Source of the DNA: Nitrospirales bacterium
Lineage (GTDB): Bacteria > Nitrospirota > Nitrospiria > Nitrospirales > UBA8639
Length of the DNA: 44,825 nucleotides
Direction of reading: 5' to 3'
Assembly (NCBI GenBank): GCA_029261235.1
Contig: JAJDBS010000191.1
Location: 1 to 44,825, forward strand
Numbering within the stretch: position 1 is the stretch's first letter; each line of letters begins with the position of its first letter. The notes under the pieces are model-generated. The model was not told the origin of the DNA, did not search any database, and saw only the letters and a program-made list of their open reading frames with translations. Of the stretch, positions 28,249 through 36,003 are shown piece by piece. Position numbers and translations under genes: made by a program.

Positions 28249-29124
28249 ATGGATAGGACTCTTCAGCCGCTAAACATCAACGCAAATGGCTTCGTTGGCA
28301 AATCGTTCTGTATATTCCTGGGTGGCCTACTTTTCCTAGGACTCACACTCGCGCCGATGATTGGCGCACAATCAGGTACATTAGAGACTGATCTCGAATT
28401 TGGGGCTATTGATTGGGAAACGGGAATCGTTCGTGCGAAAGGACTCGGAGTCCCTCCTGATTCTGTCGACAATCCTACTCAACGTCGGGCCATGGCCAAG
28501 AGAGCGGCAAGAATTGTAGCGTACCAGCGGCTTTTGGAAATCACACAAGGCATTAAGATTGATTCTCGAACGTTGGTGAAAAACCTTATGGTCGAGAGTG
28601 AAGAGATTACAGCCCAAGTTAAAGGTATAGTGAAAGGTGCGCAGGTGGTCAAAGAGCAACCCTTCGCCGATGGATCATTTGAAGTGACGGTGGAGATGAG
28701 CCTCAATAAAGTTGAAGGTTCAATCCCAAATGGACCGAAAATACGTAAACCTGAATTCGCCCCTGCGTCCTCAGTCAAACCGATTGCTGCAGAGATGAAT
28801 TATACGGGACTTGTGATCAATGCCCAGGGGTTAAAACTGCGTGAATGTCTTGCTCCAAAAATTAAAATGGAAGATGGCCAAATTGTCTACGCACGTGATT
28901 TATGGCCTGAATCTAGAGTTGGCGTGGTGGGCTATGTTAAAGGAATGTCTATGGCCGAACTGCACAATAAGGTCAAGAGTAATCCATTGATTGTGAAGGC
29001 GTTACGAGTGGAAAATGGAAGTGAAACCAATCTTGTCATCAATGAGGCTGATGCACAATCAATTTACTTAGAACCTAAAAATGAACAGTTCTTACAAGAG
29101 GGCAAAGTGGTTATTGCCTATTGA
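28249..29124 (+). CDS. Exported LPP20-like protein
   Basis: 291 residues; start ATG 28249 with a strong AGGAGGTG about 6 bases upstream. An N-terminal hydrophobic segment (about 20-40, FCIFLGGLLFLGLTLAP) acts as signal sequence or anchor. The central part (RAMAKRAARIVAYQRLLEIT, ITAQVKGIVKGAQVVKEQPF, then DGSFEVTVEMSL) resembles the LPP20 lipoprotein domain: helical repeats of Ala/Arg followed by a G-x-V-K-G-A-x-V stretch and a beta strand pair. No lipobox Cys is visible. LPP20-type proteins sit in the envelope and have no settled function. It opens the block with the PP2C phosphatase (75 bases later) and the Ser/Thr kinase. Confidence 0.75.
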   Translation: MDRTLQPLNINANGFVGKSFCIFLGGLLFLGLTLAPMIGAQSGTLETDLEFGAIDWETGIVRAKGLGVPPDSVDNPTQRRAMAKRAARIVAYQRLLEITQGIKIDSRTLVKNLMVESEEITAQVKGIVKGAQVVKEQPFADGSFEVTVEMSLNKVEGSIPNGPKIRKPEFAPASSVKPIAAEMNYTGLVINAQGLKLRECLAPKIKMEDGQIVYARDLWPESRVGVVGYVKGMSMAELHNKVKSNPLIVKALRVENGSETNLVINEADAQSIYLEPKNEQFLQEGKVVIAY

Positions 29125-29199
29125 ATGAAGACCTCAAAAAACTACGACTCCAATGTGTTGGAGTACAATCATTTCGTACGATGTTGAAAGGTAAATCTA

Positions 29200-30009
29200 T
29201 TGCCTTCACTACTTTGGCAAGGAACAGGCCTGACAGATACAGGCCTTGTCCGGAAATCAAACCAAGATACTTTTGCGATAGAAAACTCCCTCGGATTATG
29301 GGTCATTGCCGATGGGATGGGGGGACACGCCGGAGGGCAAATCGCGAGTGAGCTCGTCGTCAGCGCTATTGTCGACTATATCGGTACGGCAAAGCAGGAG
29401 CAGGCGCAAGACCACTATGCGACGTCGACGATGCTCTCCGAAGCTGTCATAGCTGGAAATCAGGCGATTCACCAACGAGTGAAAAGCTCACCTGATTTAA
29501 CCGGTATGGGCACCACCGTCGTGGCCACGCTCTTCTGTCCTACACCATCACCATCTGTCATCATTGCCCATGTGGGTGATAGCCGCGCCTATCGGATACG
29601 AGATCGTCAAATGGAAGCGCTCACGGTGGACCATTCCTTGGTTCAAGGATTAGTCTCCGACGGTCAGATCACGCAGGAGCAAGCCAATACGCATCCTAAG
29701 CAAAACGTTCTTCTCCGAGCGTTAGGTGCAACAGATGAAGAACATCCAGATGTCGAGATTCATCCTCTCAAACCTCATGATGTGTTACTCCTCTGTACTG
29801 ACGGTCTCACAAAGGCAATTTCTGAAGATGAAATCCTTGCAATTGTCTTAGAGCCAGGAAGCTCTTCTGAGAGAATTTGTGAGCAATTGATTAAACATGC
29901 CAATGAAGGGGGCGGCAAAGACAATACAACTGTTGCATTAGTCACGCCGCAACTTATTGATAGAACTCGAGTGATGACTATTCCGAAATTCGTGAGGGCC
30001 GACGATTAA
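29200..30009 (+). CDS. PP2C-type protein serine/threonine phosphatase
   Basis: 269 residues. An in-frame stop at 29185-29187 forces the start to TTG 29200, which has GAAAGG about 8 bases upstream. The PP2C metal-binding motifs are intact: GLVRKSNQDTFAIE, WVIADGMGGHAGG, AHVGDSRAYRIRDRQM, LLCTDGLTKAISEDE and GGKDNTTVALV. Such stand-alone PP2C proteins remove phosphate from targets of Hanks-type kinases. The kinase gene lies 275 bases downstream on the same strand, so they probably form an opposing pair. Bacterial relatives include PrpC and Stp1. It has no membrane segment and should be cytoplasmic. Confidence 0.93.
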   Translation: MPSLLWQGTGLTDTGLVRKSNQDTFAIENSLGLWVIADGMGGHAGGQIASELVVSAIVDYIGTAKQEQAQDHYATSTMLSEAVIAGNQAIHQRVKSSPDLTGMGTTVVATLFCPTPSPSVIIAHVGDSRAYRIRDRQMEALTVDHSLVQGLVSDGQITQEQANTHPKQNVLLRALGATDEEHPDVEIHPLKPHDVLLLCTDGLTKAISEDEILAIVLEPGSSSERICEQLIKHANEGGGKDNTTVALVTPQLIDRTRVMTIPKFVRADD

Positions 30010-30284
30010 TTTGCTTTAGACAACACTATCTCAAAATCGCCAATTCACAATAAAATCAGCCTATTCTTCCGCAGCTATCAGATTGAATGAATTCACTGAT
30101 ACGTATTAAATATTTTATGCTTATAGATATTAATTTATTCGAATCAACATAAAATATCATCAAAACACAGTGAACAAAGGTAGCAAACTCCTGCGTGAGG
30201 AGATGCCGCCCTTTCAGTACTCTCGTCGTACACCATAATATTGAAAATTGTTTAACTCAGTTCCAGCCAACAATCAGGTTTCTT

Positions 30285-32108
30285 ATGTCGAAACAAGTAT
30301 TTTCTGAGCGATTTGAAGTTCAAGAGCTCATTGCCGAGGGTGGCATGGGAGCGGTCTATAAAGTATGGGATACCAAACTCGATCGCGTGGTCGCGCTGAA
30401 GGTCGTCCACACACATCTTAGCAGCGATGCGGATTTCATCGAACGGTTTCGCGATGAAGCCCGAAAAACGGCACGTCTTCAAGGGAATTCGAATATTGTC
30501 CAAATTTTTGACGTGGCAAATGATCACGGAACCGAATATTTGGTCATGGAGTATTTCCCTTCAACCAACCTCCGTGACCAACTTCGAAGCCAGGGAAAAT
30601 TCCCTATTCAAGATGCCATCAATGTGACTCGACAAATTGCTCTCGCATTAGAGAAAAGCCACTCATGTGACATTATTCATCGGGACATCAAACCCGCGAA
30701 TATCCTGCTGGACAACAACCAATTTGTGAAGCTGACTGATTTTGGCATTTCCAAAGCATTAAGTGACGCACCCCTCACCACGGCAGGTCAATTAATCGGG
30801 ACCCTCAAGTATATGGCGCCGGAACAGGCGCGCAACACACCGTTGGACGGAAGAGCAGATCTGTATGCACTTGGAATAGTACTGTATGAATTAATCACCG
30901 GCATTAATCTCTGGAAAGATGTAGAGAATCTCGCCATCTTAGGTAAACTGCAAGCGGAGAACACCATCCCGGCTCTCAATTTCCCCTCGGATGTTCCTCT
31001 AGGTATCCAAGCCATCATTCAGGATTTACTCCGCTTCGACCCAACTGATCGCATTCAAAGTGCAAAGGCTTTGATCGCGCGCCTAGACAAATGGGAAGAT
31101 CCTGATGCAACCACCTTCGACCCTCGCACACAGGAACCGAACGATACTGATGTGACCGTCGTTAATCCTCGCAGACAGGATTCGAACGATACCGATGCGA
31201 CCGTCGTTGCTCCTTCGCTCGATAGTGAAAATCGACCCTCAAGCGATCCTAGCTACCCTAGTACAGCCATTCGGTATTCGGTGATTGCCGCAATTATTCT
31301 ACTGGTCATTGGTGGTTACTATTATGTAAATACCTTTCCTCAAAAATTAGATACGGGCATTAATCCAGGTATTGGCACTAAGGTGATTGAAGACTCGTTG
31401 GAAGCCCGACCTCTTACGCCAAAAGAAATAATAATCCCATCTATCGACGAGACTAAGACTGCTTCAGAAGAAGTCCTAGTGGCTCAAGCCAGGGCTACAG
31501 AGAAAGCCGAAGCTGCTGAGAAAGCCCGGGTTGCTAGAGCGAAAGCGGCGGCGCAAGCTGAAGCTGCCAAAAAAGCCGAAGCTGCCGAGAAAGCCCGGGT
31601 TGCTAGAGCGAAAGCGGCGGCGCAAGCCGATGCTGCCAAAAAAGCCGAAGCTGCCGAGAAAGCCCGGGTTGCTAGAGCGAAAGCGGCGGCGCAAGCCGAT
31701 GCTGCTGATCAAGCCAAAATTGCGAAAGAGATAGCTGCTGTGAAAGCCAAGATAGCAGAAGCGAAAGTCAAGATAGCAGAAGCTAAAGCTGCTGAAACTC
31801 AGGCATTGAATACATTACTTGCTGACCTTCAACAGAGAATCAGCGAGAGGAATATAAGAGCTTTGAAATCAATCAGCACCATGTCGACAAGCCGACAAAA
31901 CATGCTCGAAAACCTCTTTGCAAGATATCAGACTATTGAAACGTCAATCGGGGCTATAACGAGAGCTGATGATAAGGCAACGGTCATACTTCAGTTCACC
32001 AGATTCGTCAGACCTAATGGCGAAATCGTCAAACCTTCACGCTTCTTAAAAACAACTACTGTCATTATCCCAAATAATGAAGATGGTTGGGGACTTGTTG
32101 ACTGGTAG
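30285..32108 (+). CDS. Membrane-anchored Hanks-type Ser/Thr protein kinase with Ala-rich repeats
   Basis: 607 residues from ATG 30285; an earlier in-frame ATG at 30195 lies in poorly protein-like sequence. Kinase domain about 10-270: glycine loop AEGGMGAVYK, Lys39 in VALKVV, HRDIKPANILLD (Asp134), DFG 152-154, and the APE region MAPEQAR. A juxtamembrane part has three Thr-rich segments (DATTFDP, NDTDVTVV, NDTDATVV), which look like phosphoacceptor sites for FHA domains. One membrane helix (331-349) follows. The outer part holds a TolA-like Ala/Lys/Glu helix with three 23-residue repeats and a C-terminal domain of about 90 residues ending VDW that I do not recognise. It likely senses an envelope signal and is reversed by the nearby PP2C. 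Confidence 0.93.
   Translation: MSKQVFSERFEVQELIAEGGMGAVYKVWDTKLDRVVALKVVHTHLSSDADFIERFRDEARKTARLQGNSNIVQIFDVANDHGTEYLVMEYFPSTNLRDQLRSQGKFPIQDAINVTRQIALALEKSHSCDIIHRDIKPANILLDNNQFVKLTDFGISKALSDAPLTTAGQLIGTLKYMAPEQARNTPLDGRADLYALGIVLYELITGINLWKDVENLAILGKLQAENTIPALNFPSDVPLGIQAIIQDLLRFDPTDRIQSAKALIARLDKWEDPDATTFDPRTQEPNDTDVTVVNPRRQDSNDTDATVVAPSLDSENRPSSDPSYPSTAIRYSVIAAIILLVIGGYYYVNTFPQKLDTGINPGIGTKVIEDSLEARPLTPKEIIIPSIDETKTASEEVLVAQARATEKAEAAEKARVARAKAAAQAEAAKKAEAAEKARVARAKAAAQADAAKKAEAAEKARVARAKAAAQADAADQAKIAKEIAAVKAKIAEAKVKIAEAKAAETQALNTLLADLQQRISERNIRALKSISTMSTSRQNMLENLFARYQTIETSIGAITRADDKATVILQFTRFVRPNGEIVKPSRFLKTTTVIIPNNEDGWGLVDW
31512..31718 (+). repeat. Three tandem 69-bp repeats inside the kinase gene
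   Basis: Copies at 31512-31580, 31581-31649 and 31650-31718 each encode AAEKARVARAKAAAQA followed by [E/D]AAKKAE or DAADQAK. They are nearly identical at the DNA level, including silent positions, so they duplicated recently. The - strand also reads open across them, which is a shadow of the codon bias. Confidence 0.92.
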
Positions 32109-32128
32109 ATCTGCCTCCCTCTGCATCG

Positions 32129-32341
32129 ATGAAGACCTTTTCATCATCTAAAATCTCTCCCCACGCAATCCAGTTCATTGTGACGCTCGCCATAACAATC
32201 AACGTGTATGAGATCTGGGCAGAGAACTGTTTAAGTTTTGCGAGATACGGTCAATACAAGAAGATGATTTCGAAGAGCCACTCTTGTCGAGAAGGCACAT
32301 GTTTCGCTTTGCCCTCTCAATTGAGGTATGGTTTATCATAA
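32129..32341 (+). CDS. Possible small exported protein coupled to the LEA14-type gene
   Basis: 70 codons from ATG 32129, with a hydrophobic stretch near the N-terminus (IQFIVTLAITINVYEIWA) that could be a signal peptide, then a basic part with two Cys. No ribosome binding site is visible. Its TAA overlaps the next ATG (TAATG at 32339-32343), a layout that often marks coupled genes. I do not recognise it, and it could be chance. Confidence 0.3.
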   Translation: MKTFSSSKISPHAIQFIVTLAITINVYEIWAENCLSFARYGQYKKMISKSHSCREGTCFALPSQLRYGLS

Positions 32342-32829
32342 TGAAAAAACCATGTCGGAGCGAACTCTTTACAGCATTCGCGGTTCTTGTTTTGACAAGT
32401 TGTCAGTCACTCGACCCTGCGGCCTTACAGCCTATATCTCCTGAGGTGCTGCTGATTAATATCACTCCGTTGGACGCAACTATATTTGAACAACGACTGA
32501 AGGTTGATTTGCGCGTCCGTAATCCCAATAATTTTGATTTGGAAATGACCGGACTTGATTTCACTCTTCACTTCAATGATCAACGCCTCGCCCGTGGGCT
32601 GACAAATCAATCTTCGACTATTCCAAGGCTAGGAGATTCTGTCCTTTCCGTGGAAACGACAACCTCTACTTTTGACGTGGTGCGCCAATTCCTGAATTTT
32701 AGCAAAAACAAAAATCTTACCTATCAGGTGAGTGGTGTTGTTCATACCCTAGAGGCAGAACTCCCTTTTGAAAACAAGGGCGTCTTAATGGACACCAGTC
32801 AAGCGACAGACTCCCCCGCAGGATCTTAA
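32341..32829 (+). CDS. LEA14/WHy-domain lipoprotein
   Basis: 162 residues from ATG 32341; a longer frame from 32284 adds a non-signal leader and is less likely. The N-terminus (KKPCRSELFTAFAVLVLTSC) ends in a lipobox with Cys20, so a lipoprotein is expected. The mature part fits the WHy (LEA14) domain: LINITPLDATIFEQRLKVDL, RVRNPNNFDLEMTGLDFTLH, then a second beta half. Such lipoproteins are widespread in Proteobacteria and Nitrospirota and are linked to desiccation or stress by homology only. It closes the block with the kinase. Confidence 0.82.
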   Translation: MKKPCRSELFTAFAVLVLTSCQSLDPAALQPISPEVLLINITPLDATIFEQRLKVDLRVRNPNNFDLEMTGLDFTLHFNDQRLARGLTNQSSTIPRLGDSVLSVETTTSTFDVVRQFLNFSKNKNLTYQVSGVVHTLEAELPFENKGVLMDTSQATDSPAGS

Positions 32830-33129
32830 CCATCCCTTTCCTATTCAGCTGCCTTTTGCTTAGTTCAACACTTCCTTCATAATTTCGAACATTAAGGATA
32901 TAGGTTTAAACGGTCTACAACCGACTGCTATCGCTGCAATGAATTGAAGGCATCTCCCTACAGACACCAGCCTTCATTCTCACCTCCCAATCTGAATACC
33001 TTTTCCTTTAATTTGCATCGTTTCGCAAGATAGAAGAGTCCCTAGCTCTACCAACCAACAGTGGCACTTGATTTGCGTATTCTCCTTTAGTGAGGTTCTT
33101 ATATTGAACATTTAAAAGGAGACCAGGGC
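32830..33129. other. Intergenic stretch with a sigma-54 promoter near its end
   Basis: About 300 bases without a gene. Apart from the -24/-12 element at 33062-33076 and the ribosome binding site AAAAGGAG just before 33130, I see no clear structure. Confidence 0.6.
33062..33076 (+). promoter_or_regulatory. Sigma-54 (-24/-12) promoter
   Basis: TGGCAC-TTGAT-TTGC matches the consensus TGGCAC-N5-TTGC at every fixed base, with exactly 10 bases between the GG (33063-33064) and GC (33075-33076). The start point should be near 33088, about 40 bases before the ATG at 33130, which has its own ribosome binding site. Transcription would need RpoN and an enhancer-binding activator. Confidence 0.72.
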
Positions 33130-34574
33130 ATGTATGGAATAGGATTCAGTGTTGATCGTCGTGAAAAAAAGGGATGTGAGAATCGTTTTCGAGAGATGAA
33201 TGCATGGATGTCCAGCCTAGCAAGAGGCATTCTTTTCATAGGATTGGTTGGGAGTTTGACCTTCCCTTCTGTTGTCTTGGCATTTGTGTTCTCTGAAACC
33301 TTTGATGGAGGACATAGTCCTCAGAACCCAGGCCCGCCCACATCATTTACACCTTCTGATTGGGATATCCAAGTGCATGTTCGATCAGCTTACGAAAAAC
33401 TTGGCACACTGCAAGCACATGAAGCTGACCATGGACAAAACTGCGAAGCCCCGGGTCATGTGGATCCATCACGCACACTGCTGATGATATCAATGAGGCA
33501 GTGTATCACTGCGCGAATCATGTGATGACGTCGTTGCGAGCGGATGACTATGGACTCATTGCACTAACCCCACCAGCCCTCGTGGATTTTTCAAAGGGTG
33601 AAGCCACAATCCGCTTTGACCTGAGCACTCTCAGTGTGAGTGGTCGAGATTGGTTTGGGATTGTCATTCAACCATGGAATGACCAGCTGCCCTTACCAAT
33701 TTCTTCGTCGCTCCCAGATCTCAACGGATTTGGGCGAGGCGCTATCGTCATTGATCTGAACAGTGGGGCTATGTGCCCTGAAATATATCGAGAATTTCAA
33801 GTGACAGAAGGAAACAATAAATTTACTGGGAGCTGTCAATGGTGGAAGAGTTTAGAAGATGTCATCACGCCATCAGCACAAACCCGACAAACAATCCAGG
33901 TCACGATTTCTAAAAACCGTGTCCGTGTCGAAATGCCTGAGGTCGGTCTGGTCTGGGATGATATGGCTATAGCCGATTTGGATTGGAACCAAGGAGTCGT
34001 CTCGTTTCTCCATCATAGCTATACACCCTTTAAAGGTGGCCATGGTGGTCCCAATACATGGCACTTGGATAATATAGAAATAAATCCGGCAACGCCCTTC
34101 ACGGTGATTCCTGCTCAGGAACGATGGGTGAATGAAGATCAGTCCGTTCTGACTTTCCCTCGCAAAGCACCCGCAGGCGCGTATCTTCGAGGGACCGCAA
34201 TCGGCACGAAAGTTGAAATATCATTTGACGAAGGCCTGACGTGGCAACAGACCCGGCAGCAAGCTTCGCAAAAAAATGGGAAACCTACTTGGCAATTTTG
34301 GCATCCCGTCCCAGTTGGTACTCAAAATATTTCCATCCGTAAAGGTGAGAAACATCCAACGTGGTGGTCGAGTCAATGGATTGCGAAAGACATGAGTTTG
34401 TTTGCACTGACGACTGAGTTCGGTCCTGTCCCTCCTCCATCACCTCCCACACCGAATGACGTTGCCTGCCGTAAGGTCATTGGCATTCAACAACGTATTG
34501 GCGATGAATGGACAACGCTCAATTCAACGACGACGCCCTATACCGCAAGCGATTGTTTACAAGAATCGCCATAG
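33130..34574 (+). pseudogene. Secreted protein of unknown function, broken by one frameshift
   Basis: The first frame (33130-33525) starts at ATG 33130 with AAAAGGAG upstream and carries a signal peptide (LARGILFIGLVGSLTFPSVV, ending LA, about 30-51). The mature protein begins FVFSETFDGG and has a jelly-roll look. After the Pro codon at 33466-33468 the sense continues one frame over: with a single base restored near 33470 it reads PSTHTADDINEAVYHCANHV and then runs open to 34574. Later parts (GIVIQPWNDQLPL, NTWHLDNIEINPATPF, GTKVEISFDEGLTW) resemble carbohydrate- or surface-binding beta domains, but I cannot name a family. Total about 480 residues. A perfect sigma-54 promoter stands upstream. 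Confidence 0.7.
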
Positions 34575-34668
34575 TCGTACCCTTCGGGGCAGGCCAGGAG
34601 ATCGTGGCACCATACAAGAGCCGATCGGTAAGAGCTTGGCTGCAGGGAGAAAACCCGGGAACACCCAA

Positions 34669-35073
34669 CTATCGCATTTTAATTGAGCTAGGGGGTGTTG
34701 GTGGAGTTGGGAGCGTCGGGAGCATGCTGTCGACATGGCTTCTCGACGGCTGAGGAGATTGAATATCAAAATTTCGTGGAGCGACAGGTGAGCTCTTGCC
34801 CTTTAACGTTTCAGCCAGACAGATCTGCAGTTTCGCAATAGACTGCACATTGAAAATCGAGGTATCTTTCGCATAATCCGTCGCCAACTTTTTGCAAAGA
34901 GATCCCTCAATAGCCTTCTTGACCTCGAGTAAATTGGCCAAAGAGGGTCCAGTCAATATCAATAACCCAAGAGCTGTGAAAAATAAGATGGCTCGAAGCT
35001 TTCCTCTCCATAATGACAAAGAGCATTCGAGCTTTGAGGAAGTTTTCTTCAATGTTGTGACAACTGTCTTCAC
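34669..35073 (-). CDS. Small secreted hypothetical protein
   Basis: 134 codons from GTG 35073 with only a weak GGTGGG upstream. A signal sequence is clear (LRAILFFTALGLLILTGPSL, ending A at about residue 46), followed by about 55 residues with two Cys (SLCKKLATDY, LQICLAETLKG) and a Pro/Thr-rich tail (LPTPPTPPSS). The long N-terminal lead before the signal peptide suggests the true start may be further in, but no ATG is available. It is convergent with the broken secreted gene. Not recognised. Confidence 0.45.
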   Translation of the reverse strand: MKTVVTTLKKTSSKLECSLSLWRGKLRAILFFTALGLLILTGPSLANLLEVKKAIEGSLCKKLATDYAKDTSIFNVQSIAKLQICLAETLKGKSSPVAPRNFDIQSPQPSRSHVDSMLPTLPTPPTPPSSIKMR

Positions 35074-35166
35074 TCTGATCCCACCTTCATTCCTCTTCGA
35101 ACCGAAACGCTGAAAGAGCGAAGGGAAGTTTTATCTCTTTCATTGAACGTTGCAAATTTATAATAC

Positions 35167-36003
35167 TTAAACATATGTGCAGTTGGAATTCATATTCTGT
35201 CCAGTAGTGAGATCATCAGAATCGGTCAATAGAAAATTTGACCAATACCCCACACGGTTTCGACGCGAAAATTCAGTCCCTGTTTCGTGTCTTGGTGCCA
35301 CGTCCCAATACCACTCGTTGGTAGTTTTTTGTGATATGAGACCATGTAGTGGATCATCAGTTTCAATGACGTTTCCGCTTACATCCAATGTTTCCCATGT
35401 TTTATCACAAATAAGAGCAGACGCGCATGCAAAGCCGGATAACCATGTAAAATGAGCGATGAGTATGTTTTTGGTAAACCTCTCCAAATCGTGTTCATCA
35501 TGAGGTTTTTTGTGTGCCAGATACTTGAGTGGTATGACGGGTAATTGGCTCGCAAGATTCACCGACAGGACCATATCGATGTCCGAAACATCATGATAGA
35601 TATCTGGCACAGACATTTCGGGAAGTTTTCCAGGATTGTCATAAAGAGTTTCCATTTGTCCCGTAATATCGAGTGTGACATGAATGACATGATTCCAACG
35701 ATGTCTTTTTGATTTCAAAGGGTGAACGATATCAATCAGTAAGACTCGTTCAAACATATCGGCCAGCTCTGCCAGTGGAATATCCAAGCATGCCCCTGAA
35801 CCCACAACCACCACTGTTCGATGTTGATCACAGGCTTTGATCGCATCGAATATCGCGTCTTTCGTGTGTTGCTGATGCGGCGCCCAATCATCACGACATC
35901 TTTTCGCCCGTGCCTCTATTGCAATCGCCTCATTGAGGAACTCCATGCGTTTCGCCCATTTAGGGGCAGGCGTCAGTAACGACGTCAGGAATTCTGTAAT
36001 CAT
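35167..36003 (-). CDS. Rossmann-like protein of unknown function, coupled to the EF-G paralogue
   Basis: 278 residues from ATG 36003, which overlaps the stop of the upstream gene by one base (TGATG). The middle has a nucleotide- or SAM-binding look: TVVVVGSGACLDIPLAELAD then RVLLIDIVHP, that is, a glycine-turn after a beta strand and an acidic residue at the end of the second strand, as in class I methyltransferases. MVLSVNLASQLPVIPLKYL could be the motif IV region. There is no signal or membrane segment. No family name comes to mind. The tight overlap suggests it is made together with the EF-G paralogue, so a role linked to translation is possible but unproven. Confidence 0.75.
   Translation of the reverse strand: MITEFLTSLLTPAPKWAKRMEFLNEAIAIEARAKRCRDDWAPHQQHTKDAIFDAIKACDQHRTVVVVGSGACLDIPLAELADMFERVLLIDIVHPLKSKRHRWNHVIHVTLDITGQMETLYDNPGKLPEMSVPDIYHDVSDIDMVLSVNLASQLPVIPLKYLAHKKPHDEHDLERFTKNILIAHFTWLSGFACASALICDKTWETLDVSGNVIETDDPLHGLISQKTTNEWYWDVAPRHETGTEFSRRNRVGYWSNFLLTDSDDLTTGQNMNSNCTYV

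Noticed and set aside
30083..30111. Promoter TTGAAT-17-TTAAAT ahead of the kinase gene.
   Set aside because: The region is so AT-rich that such matches are expected by chance; not strong enough to list.
31476..31712. 78-codon - strand frame with perfect internal repeats.
   Set aside because: It is the complement of the tandem repeats in the kinase gene and has no start signals.
34456..34753. Two overlapping + strand frames after the broken secreted gene.
   Set aside because: They overlap each other and the coding end without ribosome sites; they might hide a second frameshift, but I could not show a natural continuation.
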